DNA of 64,000 nt from positions 186,001-250,000 of the forward strand of contig NZ_JACHOO010000002.1 of assembly GCF_014199915.1 (NCBI RefSeq). The letters run 5' to 3'. The position numbers and the translations under genes are program-made. Below are positions 25,986 to 33,849 of this stretch, one piece after another (the stretch's first letter is position 1; every line of letters begins with the position of its first letter). This stretch comes from Prosthecomicrobium pneumaticum. GTDB lineage: Bacteria; Pseudomonadota; Alphaproteobacteria; Rhizobiales; Kaistiaceae. Below the pieces are notes generated by a model. The model was given only the letters and a program-made list of their open reading frames with translations. It ran no database searches and was not told the origin of the DNA.

Positions 25986-26998
25986 GCCGGAACACCGCCG
26001 GGGCCCAGATAGCCCCGCGCCTTCAGATAGCTCTGCACCGGATTGCGGCCGAACGCCTCGAGCCAGAGCCGGTTGCAGGCGGTCGCCTCGACATAGCCGA
26101 ACGCGCCGCCGCAATGGAGAGCTAACAGGCGCTGGAGCACCGACTGTGCCACGGCTCGGCCCGCCCCGAACAGGCGCGCGAGGAAGGCGAGGCGAACCCC
26201 CTCCCGCCAGGCTGCGTCACGCAAGGCCCCCGTCCAGCGGTTCTGCGCGTCGACCGCATCGACCGACCGCTCGAAGGCGGCGATGTGCTGCCCTTCCCGG
26301 TGCTGGCGTTTGAAGGCTTCATGACCCGAATAGGAGTCGCTGCGCGGCTTGCGCCAGAAGAAATCCGCCCCGTCGAGACGCCGATGACGGAGGCCGTGGG
26401 CGAGCGCCCGGATGTGGAACTCGTAATCGTGGCCCGCGCGAAGCGTCTCGGCCCACGGCCCGAGACGATCGAGCGCAGCACGGCGCCAGAGCGGTCCGCT
26501 CGTCTGCCAGGGCACCCGCCCCGAGACGAAGAGGAACAGGTCGTCCTGTTCCTGCCGCCAGACCGACCAGGGCGGATCGTCCGGGCGCGGCACGCCGTCG
26601 AAGCACAGGCAGTTGCCGACCACGAAATCGAGCGCGGGATCGGCATCGAGGGCCGCCATGCGCCGCGCAAGGCATCCCTCCCCCAGCAGATCATCGCTGT
26701 CGAGGAACAGGACGAAAGCGCCCGAGGCATGCTGGAAGCCGACGTTCCGCGCGACCTGCGCGCCATCGCGGTCGGCCGGAACGTCGGTCAAATCGATGAC
26801 GGTCGAGACAAGCCCGGGCCGCACGATCCGGGCCGTCACGGCGCGCGGATCTTCGGCGCCGCGATCGTTGACGATCACGACCTCGATCCGCGGCCAGTTC
26901 TGCGCCGCGACCGAAGCGAGCGTCTCGGCGAGCAGCGCGTTGCGGTCCCGCGTCGGGACGACGACGCTGACGAGCGGCGAGGCGGCGCCGGACCGCAT
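25982..26998 (-). CDS. Glycosyltransferase family 2
   Basis: A 338-residue GT-A enzyme: VSVVVPTRDRNALLAETL at 10-27, VIVNDRGAED at 41-50, GAQVARNVGFQHASG and the DxD-type FLDSDDLL at 98-105. LRAGHDYEFHIRAL is the acceptor-side ED-like block. The ATG shares one base with the previous gene's TGA (TGATG), so translation is coupled. The frame stays open upstream in the neighbouring gene, but that part is a shadow. Confidence 0.9.
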   Translation of the reverse strand: MRSGAASPLVSVVVPTRDRNALLAETLASVAAQNWPRIEVVIVNDRGAEDPRAVTARIVRPGLVSTVIDLTDVPADRDGAQVARNVGFQHASGAFVLFLDSDDLLGEGCLARRMAALDADPALDFVVGNCLCFDGVPRPDDPPWSVWRQEQDDLFLFVSGRVPWQTSGPLWRRAALDRLGPWAETLRAGHDYEFHIRALAHGLRHRRLDGADFFWRKPRSDSYSGHEAFKRQHREGQHIAAFERSVDAVDAQNRWTGALRDAAWREGVRLAFLARLFGAGRAVAQSVLQRLLALHCGGAFGYVEATACNRLWLEAFGRNPVQSYLKARGYLGPGGVPA

Positions 26999-27999
26999 CA
27001 CCCTGCCCCCACCGGCGACAGCGCGCGCCGCATCGCGCCGAAGGTGAAGCGGTTGAGACCAACCCGCGGGTCGAGCAGCGCGCGCCGCGCCAGTTCGACC
27101 ACAAACCTCGCGCGCGAGGGCGTGCTCGCCCGCAGTTGCGTCACCTCGGCCGCCCAGTCCTGCCGCCGCACGATCCGGCCGGCGAGCGCCCGGTGCCGTC
27201 GGCCCAGCCCGCCGGCCGCGAAGTCCCGGCGGGCGCGCTCGAACTCGGCCCCGAAGCCGTCGCCTTCGCTGACCGATTTGGTCGTCTCGTGCAGGCGAAA
27301 ATGCGCGAGCGCCTGGCCGAGCGTCCGCACGCGCGGGAACCGGTCGAGATAGCGGACCATGGTGACGAAGTCGAAGACGTAACGATAGCCCGGCTCGAAG
27401 CCACCGACCGATCGCAGCTTCGCCGTATCGAGGAAGACGCCGGGCTGGTGATAATCCGAGAGAGCCGTCAGCCCGTGATGGCGCAGCAGATGCCCGCAGG
27501 AGAGGCGACGGTTCCGATAGAGCGTCTCCTCGCGCGAAGAGAACTGGATCACCCCGCCCCCGACGACATCGGCTCCGACGAACGCCTCGGCCACCGCGGC
27601 GAAGCTGTCGGGACAAAAAAAGTCGTCGGAGTTGATGAACTGGAAGATCGCACCCGACGCGGCCGTGAGCCCCTCGCCGATCGCCGCCGCCTGCCCGCCA
27701 TCGGGCGCCGACCGCCAGCGCGACAGCCAAGGCGCGTAGCGTCTCAGGATCTCGATCGTCCCATCGCGCGAACCGCCGTCGAGCACCTGATAGTCGAGGT
27801 CCGGATAACCCTGCAGCAGAACGGAGCGGATGGTCTCCTCGATGAAGGCGCCCTGGTTGAAGCTCGGGGTGACGATCGAGATCCGAGGCCAAGGCCGCCC
27901 ATCGCGCATCCGCGCCGGCAGCGGTCGAGAGCCGACGGTCCAGGGCCAGCCCGTCCTGCCGGGCGGCGGCGGCGGCAGATCGGCGAGAGTCAGGAACAT
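26998..27999 (-). CDS. Glycosyltransferase family 2, colanic-acid type
   Basis: A 333-residue GT-A enzyme with a short Pro-rich N-terminal extension. ISIVTPSFNQGAFIEETI at 40-57, VLDGGSRDGT at 72-81, APDGGQAAAI at 98-107 and the metal site INSDDFF at 122-128 match the subgroup with the S(F)NQG and DGGQxxAI signatures. ATG 27999 is chosen over an upstream in-frame ATG at 28134, which would run into the spacer. A 68 bp gap separates it from the gene upstream, where the DNA becomes AT-rich. Confidence 0.9.
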   Translation of the reverse strand: MFLTLADLPPPPPGRTGWPWTVGSRPLPARMRDGRPWPRISIVTPSFNQGAFIEETIRSVLLQGYPDLDYQVLDGGSRDGTIEILRRYAPWLSRWRSAPDGGQAAAIGEGLTAASGAIFQFINSDDFFCPDSFAAVAEAFVGADVVGGGVIQFSSREETLYRNRRLSCGHLLRHHGLTALSDYHQPGVFLDTAKLRSVGGFEPGYRYVFDFVTMVRYLDRFPRVRTLGQALAHFRLHETTKSVSEGDGFGAEFERARRDFAAGGLGRRHRALAGRIVRRQDWAAEVTQLRASTPSRARFVVELARRALLDPRVGLNRFTFGAMRRALSPVGAG

Positions 28000-28067
28000 C
28001 ACGCCATCACCATCACCAGACAGCGGAACGCAACGACAATCACAGATGCCGCGCTCGAAGATATCAT

Positions 28068-28988
28068 CTACGTTGCCAATGCAGCCGCTATACGGCGCGC
28101 CGTTGCCTGCTCCGAGCATCTGGCACGCCACCACTCGAGTGTGAGGTTCTGACGTTCCTGAAGCGCCTCAGCATTCCCCAGAAGCCCATTGATGCGGCTC
28201 TTGAGATCTTTCCAAGAATGCAGAACCATGTGAGGGGCGCCTTCATAGAAATAGAGCGGAGGAAGGGGGGCTGTAACAACGACACAACCCGCACGCATGG
28301 CTTCAAAATGACGAAATGTTTCTACGCTATAGAAACCGGGCGGGCAGATTACGATCTTACTCCGCTCCAGCATTGCCCCGTAATCCTCGCCCGACAGCCC
28401 CTGACGAAAGCCGGACGTGAACTTCACGTAGGAGTTCCGAAAGGCGCCGCTGTAATCAAGGGACGGGTGAATGGATCGTACGACCGCCGCAGGAAGCAAT
28501 CGAGGACACCACATGGGGGTTCCCAAGGCCCGCAAGAGCGGTTCTCTCTGGCCGTTCAGATTTCCGGAGAAAAAAACACGAATCGGCCGAGCACCAGCCG
28601 AAAGCTTCTCCAGCGAAGACGCCGTACTCTCGACATACCCGAGAGGGAACGAATACAGATTTTTCGTCAATCCCTCGCCAGGCAGGTAGCTCTTGAAAAC
28701 GAGCCGCGTTCGAGAACAAAGCCCGAGCGGTACTCGAGCGTGCTCATCAGAGATAACAATCACGACCGTTGTTTCCGCCGGCGTCTCTATTTCAAGATCA
28801 TCACCAGAGCCTCCCGAGCAAATGACGAAATGGAAACGCGCAAATTCCGCTTTCATTATATTTGCGAGCTCCGAGAACATAGCCGAGAGAAACCGCTTTT
28901 CGCAAAGGAGTTCGAAGTCGTACTCGCTCCTAAGATGAACGTTGCCCGGAAAGATCGAGATATCAGATGGCGACATACTAAGTAACAT
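28068..28988 (-). CDS. Exostosin-like putative glycosyltransferase (AT-rich block)
   Basis: A 306-residue protein. IRVFFSGNLNGQREPLLRAL begins the C-terminal domain (from about 136). The segment 207-242 reads as an exostosin-type GT-B site: a strand with ICPPGFYSVET, a helix, then MRAGCVVVTAP. In this family that block binds the nucleotide sugar and is normally followed by an acidic residue region. The N-terminal half is not recognisable. The DNA is AT-richer than the genes downstream, so it belongs to an imported block spanning about 28.0-31.2 kb. Function is inferred. Confidence 0.72.
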   Translation of the reverse strand: MLLSMSPSDISIFPGNVHLRSEYDFELLCEKRFLSAMFSELANIMKAEFARFHFVICSGGSGDDLEIETPAETTVVIVISDEHARVPLGLCSRTRLVFKSYLPGEGLTKNLYSFPLGYVESTASSLEKLSAGARPIRVFFSGNLNGQREPLLRALGTPMWCPRLLPAAVVRSIHPSLDYSGAFRNSYVKFTSGFRQGLSGEDYGAMLERSKIVICPPGFYSVETFRHFEAMRAGCVVVTAPLPPLYFYEGAPHMVLHSWKDLKSRINGLLGNAEALQERQNLTLEWWRARCSEQATARRIAAALAT

Positions 28989-29065
28989 CCAATCCTGGCG
29001 GCCTATCCACCCCCCTGACTAGAATAGCTCATGGAACCTTAATGGGGCCGACACTCGGGCTGCGC

Positions 29066-29305
29066 CTACACATCAAATCTCCTCATGGAAGAACCTATGT
29101 GCCGGCGACGAGCCGCGCAAACAAGCTCCTCATAAAGCGCATGATAGCGCGCCGCCTGGAGTTCGAGCGTATATTCTCGCTCGACGACCCGCCGACATTC
29201 CGCCGAGAGCCGGGCGCGGAGTTCGTCGTCGGCGAGCAGCGTCTCGATCGCCGCACGGAGATCTAGGCTGCGTGTGTCCATATGGAGCCAACCGACACGA
29301 GCCAT
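29066..29305 (-). pseudogene. C-terminal remnant of a family 4 glycosyltransferase
   Basis: About 79 codons in GC-rich DNA inside an otherwise AT-rich block. The segment from GWLHMDTRSLDLRAAIETLL through DELRARLSAECRRVVEREY to AARYHALYEELV is the standard C-terminal end of a family 4 glycosyltransferase. The nucleotide-binding domain that should precede it is absent. The flanking genes on both sides have a different composition, so this is most simply the 3' stump left after replacement of a gene. It could be expressed as a short peptide but has no active site. Confidence 0.7.
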
Positions 29306-29340
29306 AACAGGCGCAAATTCTTAGTTGAAGAATAGGCGCC

Positions 29341-30669
29341 CTACGAGGTGATCCGCCTCAGAAATTCTTCGGATGAGTTTATAACACAGTCTTTAAGAAT
29401 ATGATCTCTAAGAGCTTGTCGTGCAAGTCCGACGTCCGCTCGGCGGTCACCGCCCGCTATCTCATCAAGCATAGGCGCAATATCCTCAACACGATCAGCA
29501 TGCCAAAAGCACGGCAAAGTAGAGAAGTATGAAGAAGAAAGCAGTATAACCTCCTTACCCGCCACAGCAGCTTCGAGTGCGGTTTGCGAGTTGATGGTGA
29601 TCACCACGTCACAATCCCGGATAGCGGAACCAGTATCATAAAGAGACTCTCGATCAATCTGGAAATGATGAAACTCTTTCTTACCCCAAGGGAACCCCGC
29701 ACCAACTAGCCGCCGATAGGTCAGACCATTGAGCTCTGGGCCTATAGGAGACCGCCCATGAATCTCCTTGGGATGAAGTTTTACAAATACAAACGCGCCT
29801 CGCCGTACCGATATTTCTAACACACCCTTCACAAGAGAGATCGGATTGATATCCGCAGTAGTCCCGAATATTTGAGATGCATCTGTATACACCTGACAGA
29901 TTAACAGCAACCGAAGCCGACCGTTCGGAAAACTAAATCGCCCCTTTCCGGATTCATGTTGCTGATTCTTATTCCAGCGCGTAACTTCCCCTATATCATC
30001 CGCACCGGTCGATTTATCTACCGAATGCGGGATGCTTAGCTTGGGATTGAAGACGGCGTCCGGACCACCTCGGGCCATTCGACTATACCCCCCCAGTATA
30101 GCCATCTCCCAGGCGCAACATTCAAATTTATACTTTTCCGCCAAGCTCCTAAGAATCACTTCTTCAACCAAAAATCCCTGTATGTATATAACTCTATTAG
30201 GCTTAAATTTAGATATAGCCCTTATTATATCCTTTCTTATTTTCTCATAATATAGTGCCCACTCCATAACGGCCACCCGCACGGCTTGATCAGTAAAATC
30301 GACCTCATGAGGCAGTCGCTCAATTTCATTGCAGAGAGAATAGATTATCGCCTCAAGTACTTCGTCGTCTACCGGAACCCCATCCTCAGCCGGACTCTTT
30401 TTCACGCAGCCCAGAGATCTCTCCCTAAAATCACGAGGATGGCCGTCAAGAGTTAGTCTCTTGTACGCTACGCCATCTATCGCACATTGATCAATAAGAT
30501 CTTTCCGGGGAAAGGGTAACCATTCGGCATGGCGAATAAACGAGTCGATCTGCATCAGCCTTATACTCGATCTCCTCTGAGAAAGCCTCCATTCCCGCCA
30601 TCTATATCTTATTAGTTCAAAATTTCGTCCAATACGCCCAGAGGCTCGATGAATAAGAGAGACACTCAT
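29341..30669 (-). CDS. Capsule-synthesis-type (Capsule_synth-like) glycosyltransferase
   Basis: A 442-residue soluble protein in AT-rich DNA. The C-terminal half has GAFVFVKLHPKE at 291-302 and, at 353-376, a block with CDVVITINSQTALEAAVAG. This is the strand, serine-turn and helix pattern of capsule polysaccharide synthesis proteins (KpsS/KpsC relatives) and related GT-B transferases. KpsC/S add Kdo to a lipid acceptor, but that specificity cannot be read here. It starts 6 bp after the wzt stop. Proximity to the Wzm/Wzt exporter fits a role in chain initiation or termination. Confidence 0.7.
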   Translation of the reverse strand: MSVSLIHRASGRIGRNFELIRYRWREWRLSQRRSSIRLMQIDSFIRHAEWLPFPRKDLIDQCAIDGVAYKRLTLDGHPRDFRERSLGCVKKSPAEDGVPVDDEVLEAIIYSLCNEIERLPHEVDFTDQAVRVAVMEWALYYEKIRKDIIRAISKFKPNRVIYIQGFLVEEVILRSLAEKYKFECCAWEMAILGGYSRMARGGPDAVFNPKLSIPHSVDKSTGADDIGEVTRWNKNQQHESGKGRFSFPNGRLRLLLICQVYTDASQIFGTTADINPISLVKGVLEISVRRGAFVFVKLHPKEIHGRSPIGPELNGLTYRRLVGAGFPWGKKEFHHFQIDRESLYDTGSAIRDCDVVITINSQTALEAAVAGKEVILLSSSYFSTLPCFWHADRVEDIAPMLDEIAGGDRRADVGLARQALRDHILKDCVINSSEEFLRRITS

Positions 30670-30675
30670 ACATAT

Positions 30676-31902
30676 CTACTCGGAAACAACAGAGATCGTA
30701 GGAAATATAGAACCCGAGTGAGCGAAGGGTATACGACCTGTTCCATATACATCAGACTCAATTATTTCGAATAAAATCGCCGAATCGATCTTCTCTACAA
30801 GATCGCCATTTGATCTCAGTGAAATGTCGACACTATACTCTCCGGCCAGAAGAGGAGTTCTGGAAACCTCAAAGATAACTGCACGCGGCTCATTTGAAGG
30901 AGCTTTATAGCCGATCATTTCTGTGTTAAACCCGAAGACAGGCATTTGGTCCCATCTTCGGCGGAATTGAAACCCCAAGTGTGGTTCATCCACATCTGTC
31001 AGCTCCACCCAAATCCTAAAGTCGCCCCCCATAATGGGAGTCTCCCCAACCACACTTTGCACCTCGGCCCTGCGGATCCGACTAGAGCTTAACTTTATAC
31101 TTTTCTCATCAACGTCCGATCTAAGTAGCTCTATCGCTTTAGTTTTACTTCCGATATACCTAATCTTTCCTAAGGTTAATATAATGGCCCTATCACATAG
31201 CCCATCTATAGCCGCCATATTATGGCTGACAAACAGCACCGTGCGCCCATGTCCCGCGACGTCCTGCATCTTGCCGAGGCATTTCTTCTGGAATTCGGCG
31301 TCGCCGACCGCGAGGACCTCGTCGACGATCAGGATCTCGGGTTCCAGATGGGCGGCGACGGCGAAGGCGAGGCGGACATACATGCCGCTCGAATAGCGTT
31401 TCACCGGGGTGTCGAGGAATTTCTCGATGCCGGCGAAATCGACGATCTCGTCGAACTTCCTGCGGATCTCGGCGCGCGTCATGCCGAGAATGGCGCCGTT
31501 GAGGAAGATGTTCTCGCGGCCCGTCAGCTCGGGGTGGAAGCCGGTGCCGACCTCGAGCAGGCTCGCGACGCGGCCCTTGATCGCGACGCGGCCTTCCGTC
31601 GGCTCGGTGATGCGGGAGAGGATCTTGAGGAGGGTCGACTTGCCGGCTCCGTTGCGGCCGATCACGCCGACCACCTCGCCCCGCTTCACCTCGAAGGAGA
31701 CGTCCTTCAGGGCCCAGAACTCCTCGACCGCGTCGCCGGCGACGAGCGGCCTTCCCTTCATCATCGCGCCGGCCGAACGGGCGAGGCCGCGGGCCGAACG
31801 GCCGAGCGCCTCGCGCAGCGTCGTCGCCCGCGCCTCGGTCTGGTGGCCGATCAGATATTTCTTGCCGAGCCCCTCGGCCCGGATGACGACATCGCCCGCC
31901 AT
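30676..31902 (-). CDS. wzt: Polysaccharide ABC exporter ATPase Wzt with C-terminal carbohydrate-binding domain
   Basis: A 408-residue protein. The ATPase domain has Walker A GRNGAGKST at 82-90, signature YSSGMYVRLAFA at 170-181, Walker B ILIVDEVLAVGD at 190-201 and H-loop SHN at 226-228. Residues about 260-408 form the Wzt C-terminal beta-sandwich that in O9a-type systems recognises the polymer's terminal group. Composition changes sharply at about 31.19-31.25 kb (residues 218-237): the ATPase part is GC-rich and the rest AT-rich, matching the imported block downstream. ATG 31902 shares one base with the wzm stop. It powers export of an undecaprenyl-linked polymer. Confidence 0.93.
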   Translation of the reverse strand: MAGDVVIRAEGLGKKYLIGHQTEARATTLREALGRSARGLARSAGAMMKGRPLVAGDAVEEFWALKDVSFEVKRGEVVGVIGRNGAGKSTLLKILSRITEPTEGRVAIKGRVASLLEVGTGFHPELTGRENIFLNGAILGMTRAEIRRKFDEIVDFAGIEKFLDTPVKRYSSGMYVRLAFAVAAHLEPEILIVDEVLAVGDAEFQKKCLGKMQDVAGHGRTVLFVSHNMAAIDGLCDRAIILTLGKIRYIGSKTKAIELLRSDVDEKSIKLSSSRIRRAEVQSVVGETPIMGGDFRIWVELTDVDEPHLGFQFRRRWDQMPVFGFNTEMIGYKAPSNEPRAVIFEVSRTPLLAGEYSVDISLRSNGDLVEKIDSAILFEIIESDVYGTGRIPFAHSGSIFPTISVVSE

Positions 31903-32771
31903 CAGATCAGGTCCGCGAAGGTGCGCTCGGTGGCGCGGAAGGTGCGGATGCCCGCCCACAGGAGCGCCAGCACGAGCAGGCAGCCGAGCGCGAAGCCCGG
32001 CCAATGGATCGCCGTGTCGCCGCCGAGCAGCGACCAGCGGAAGCCGTCGATGACGCCGACCACCGGATTGATAGAATAGAGGAGCCGCCATTCCTCGGGC
32101 ACAACGGCGCTCGAGAAGCCGACCGGCGAGACATACATGCCGAACTGGATGATGAAGGGAACGATGAAGCCGAAATCGCGATAGCGGATGTTGAGCGCGG
32201 TGAGGATGAGGGCCGGGCCGACGCTCGCCAGCACCGCGAGAAGCACGAAGCCGGGCAGGAACACGATCCTCCAGTCCGGCGCGACGCCATAGGAGAGCAT
32301 CAGGCCGACGAGGAGCACGAAGGTGATCGCCGAATCGACGAGCGCGACGGCGCAGGCCGAGAGCGGCACGATCAGACGCGGGAAATAGACCTTGCTGATC
32401 AGATTGCCGTTGCTGACGATGCTGTTCGAGGCGCTGCCGAGGATGGTGGAGAAGAGGAACCAGGGCAGCATGCCGGCCATCACCATCACCGGATAGGGCA
32501 CGCCGCCATCGCTCGGCAGGCCGGCGAGCCGGCCGAACACGACGGTGAAGACGATCATGGTGAGGAGCGGGCGCACCAGCGCCCAGAGCACGCCGACGAC
32601 GGTCTGCTTGTAGCGCACCGTCACGTCGCGCCAGGCGAGGATCGCGAACAGCTCGCGATAGTGCCAGAGATCGCGCCAGTAATTGCGCGCCGCGAGGCCG
32701 GGCGCGATCACGGTCAGCCGATCGGCCGCCGCGTCCGGCTCCGCGCCGGCGGGCATGGTCCCGAGGCTCAT
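31902..32771 (-). CDS. wzm: Polysaccharide ABC exporter permease Wzm
   Basis: A 289-residue ABC-2-type permease with six hydrophobic segments. The N-terminal amphipathic part RELFAILAWRDVTVRYKQT and VLWALVRPLLTMIVFTVVFG are conserved in Wzm/TagG proteins. ISKVYFPRLIVPLSA and LYSINPVVGVIDGFRW are also family blocks. It forms the inner-membrane channel with Wzt. ATG 32771, five bases after the preceding stop, is preferred; ATG 32810 would overlap that gene by 35 nt. GC content is typical of the cluster core, unlike the downstream half of wzt. Confidence 0.93.
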   Translation of the reverse strand: MSLGTMPAGAEPDAAADRLTVIAPGLAARNYWRDLWHYRELFAILAWRDVTVRYKQTVVGVLWALVRPLLTMIVFTVVFGRLAGLPSDGGVPYPVMVMAGMLPWFLFSTILGSASNSIVSNGNLISKVYFPRLIVPLSACAVALVDSAITFVLLVGLMLSYGVAPDWRIVFLPGFVLLAVLASVGPALILTALNIRYRDFGFIVPFIIQFGMYVSPVGFSSAVVPEEWRLLYSINPVVGVIDGFRWSLLGGDTAIHWPGFALGCLLVLALLWAGIRTFRATERTFADLI

Positions 32772-32775
32772 CGCG

Positions 32776-33849
32776 TCAGCGCCCGAGGCTTCGGACGAGA
32801 GCGTCGACATGGCGCGCGAAATGGTCGAAGGCGAAGCGGCGGAGCGCGGCCGGATCCGCCGCTTCGCCGGTTTTCAGGGCGGTCACCAGCGCATCTCCGA
32901 GCGCGATCGGGTCGTCCGGATCGATCGCCCGGCCGATGGCCCCATCGGCGAGCGCGTCGAGACTGCCGTCGCGGTCACCGCCGATGACGGCGAGACCCGA
33001 GGCGGCCGCTTCGAGAAAGACAATTCCAAAACCCTCTCCGGTGCTGGGCATGGCGAACACGTCGGCCAGCGCATAGTGATCCGGCAGATCGCCATCGGCA
33101 ACCCGGCCGGCGAAGACGACATGGGACGCGACCCCGCCCGTGCGCGCCAGCGCCTCCAGACGGGCACGGTCCTCGCCGCCGCCGACGATCAGATAGACCA
33201 TGTCGGGCACTCTGGCGAGGATCCGCGGCAGCGCCGCGATGACCCGGTCATGGCCCTTGTAGCGCTCGGACGGGGCGAGCCGGCCGACCGTCAGCACCAC
33301 CCTGCGACCCTCGAGCCCGTAGCGCCCGACGAGATCGGCCCGGCGCGGCCGCGGCCGGTAGACCGCATCGAGCGTGTTCGGCAGCACCCGCACCCGCTCG
33401 GGCGGAAGGTCCGACCAGCCGAGGAAGCGCCGCCGCGTATGGCGGCTCACCGCGGTGACGAGCGACGCGGCCCGCGCGGCTCGCCGCATCGTCCGGCCGC
33501 GATCGGGCCATGCCTCGATGCCGTGCAGCTGCAGCCAGAGCGGGCGGCGCAGGACCCGCGACAGGGCGGCGGCGAGCGGCGCGGCGTTGAGATGGCCGCA
33601 GAAGATCGCGTCCGGGCGCATGCGCAGAGCCGCTTCGGTCGCGGCGGCGCTCCAGCCGAGCCGGCCCGGCCTCGCAGCCCGCTGCGCGACCCGGGGCGGC
33701 AAGTCCGCCTCGACATCGCCGAACCGGGGCACCACGATCACCGCCTCGACCGGGGAGGACCGCGACAAGGCCGTGAGCAGGTCGCGATTGTAACGGGCGA
33801 TGCCGCCATGACCGCCGAACGCCTCGGTGACCAGCGCCAACAGCCGCAC
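32776..33849 (-). CDS. Glycosyltransferase family 4
   Basis: A 357-residue GT-B enzyme. FGGHGGIARYNRDLL at 11-25 is the N-terminal loop, VLPNTLD precedes the C-terminal domain, VGRLAPSERYKGHDRVI contains the usual GRL and KG residues, and STGEGFGIVFLEAAASG holds the E-x7-E pair. GTG 33849 abuts the asparagine synthase stop with no gap. It is PimB/RfaB-like, with unknown sugar. Confidence 0.92.
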   Translation of the reverse strand: MRLLALVTEAFGGHGGIARYNRDLLTALSRSSPVEAVIVVPRFGDVEADLPPRVAQRAARPGRLGWSAAATEAALRMRPDAIFCGHLNAAPLAAALSRVLRRPLWLQLHGIEAWPDRGRTMRRAARAASLVTAVSRHTRRRFLGWSDLPPERVRVLPNTLDAVYRPRPRRADLVGRYGLEGRRVVLTVGRLAPSERYKGHDRVIAALPRILARVPDMVYLIVGGGEDRARLEALARTGGVASHVVFAGRVADGDLPDHYALADVFAMPSTGEGFGIVFLEAAASGLAVIGGDRDGSLDALADGAIGRAIDPDDPIALGDALVTALKTGEAADPAALRRFAFDHFARHVDALVRSLGR

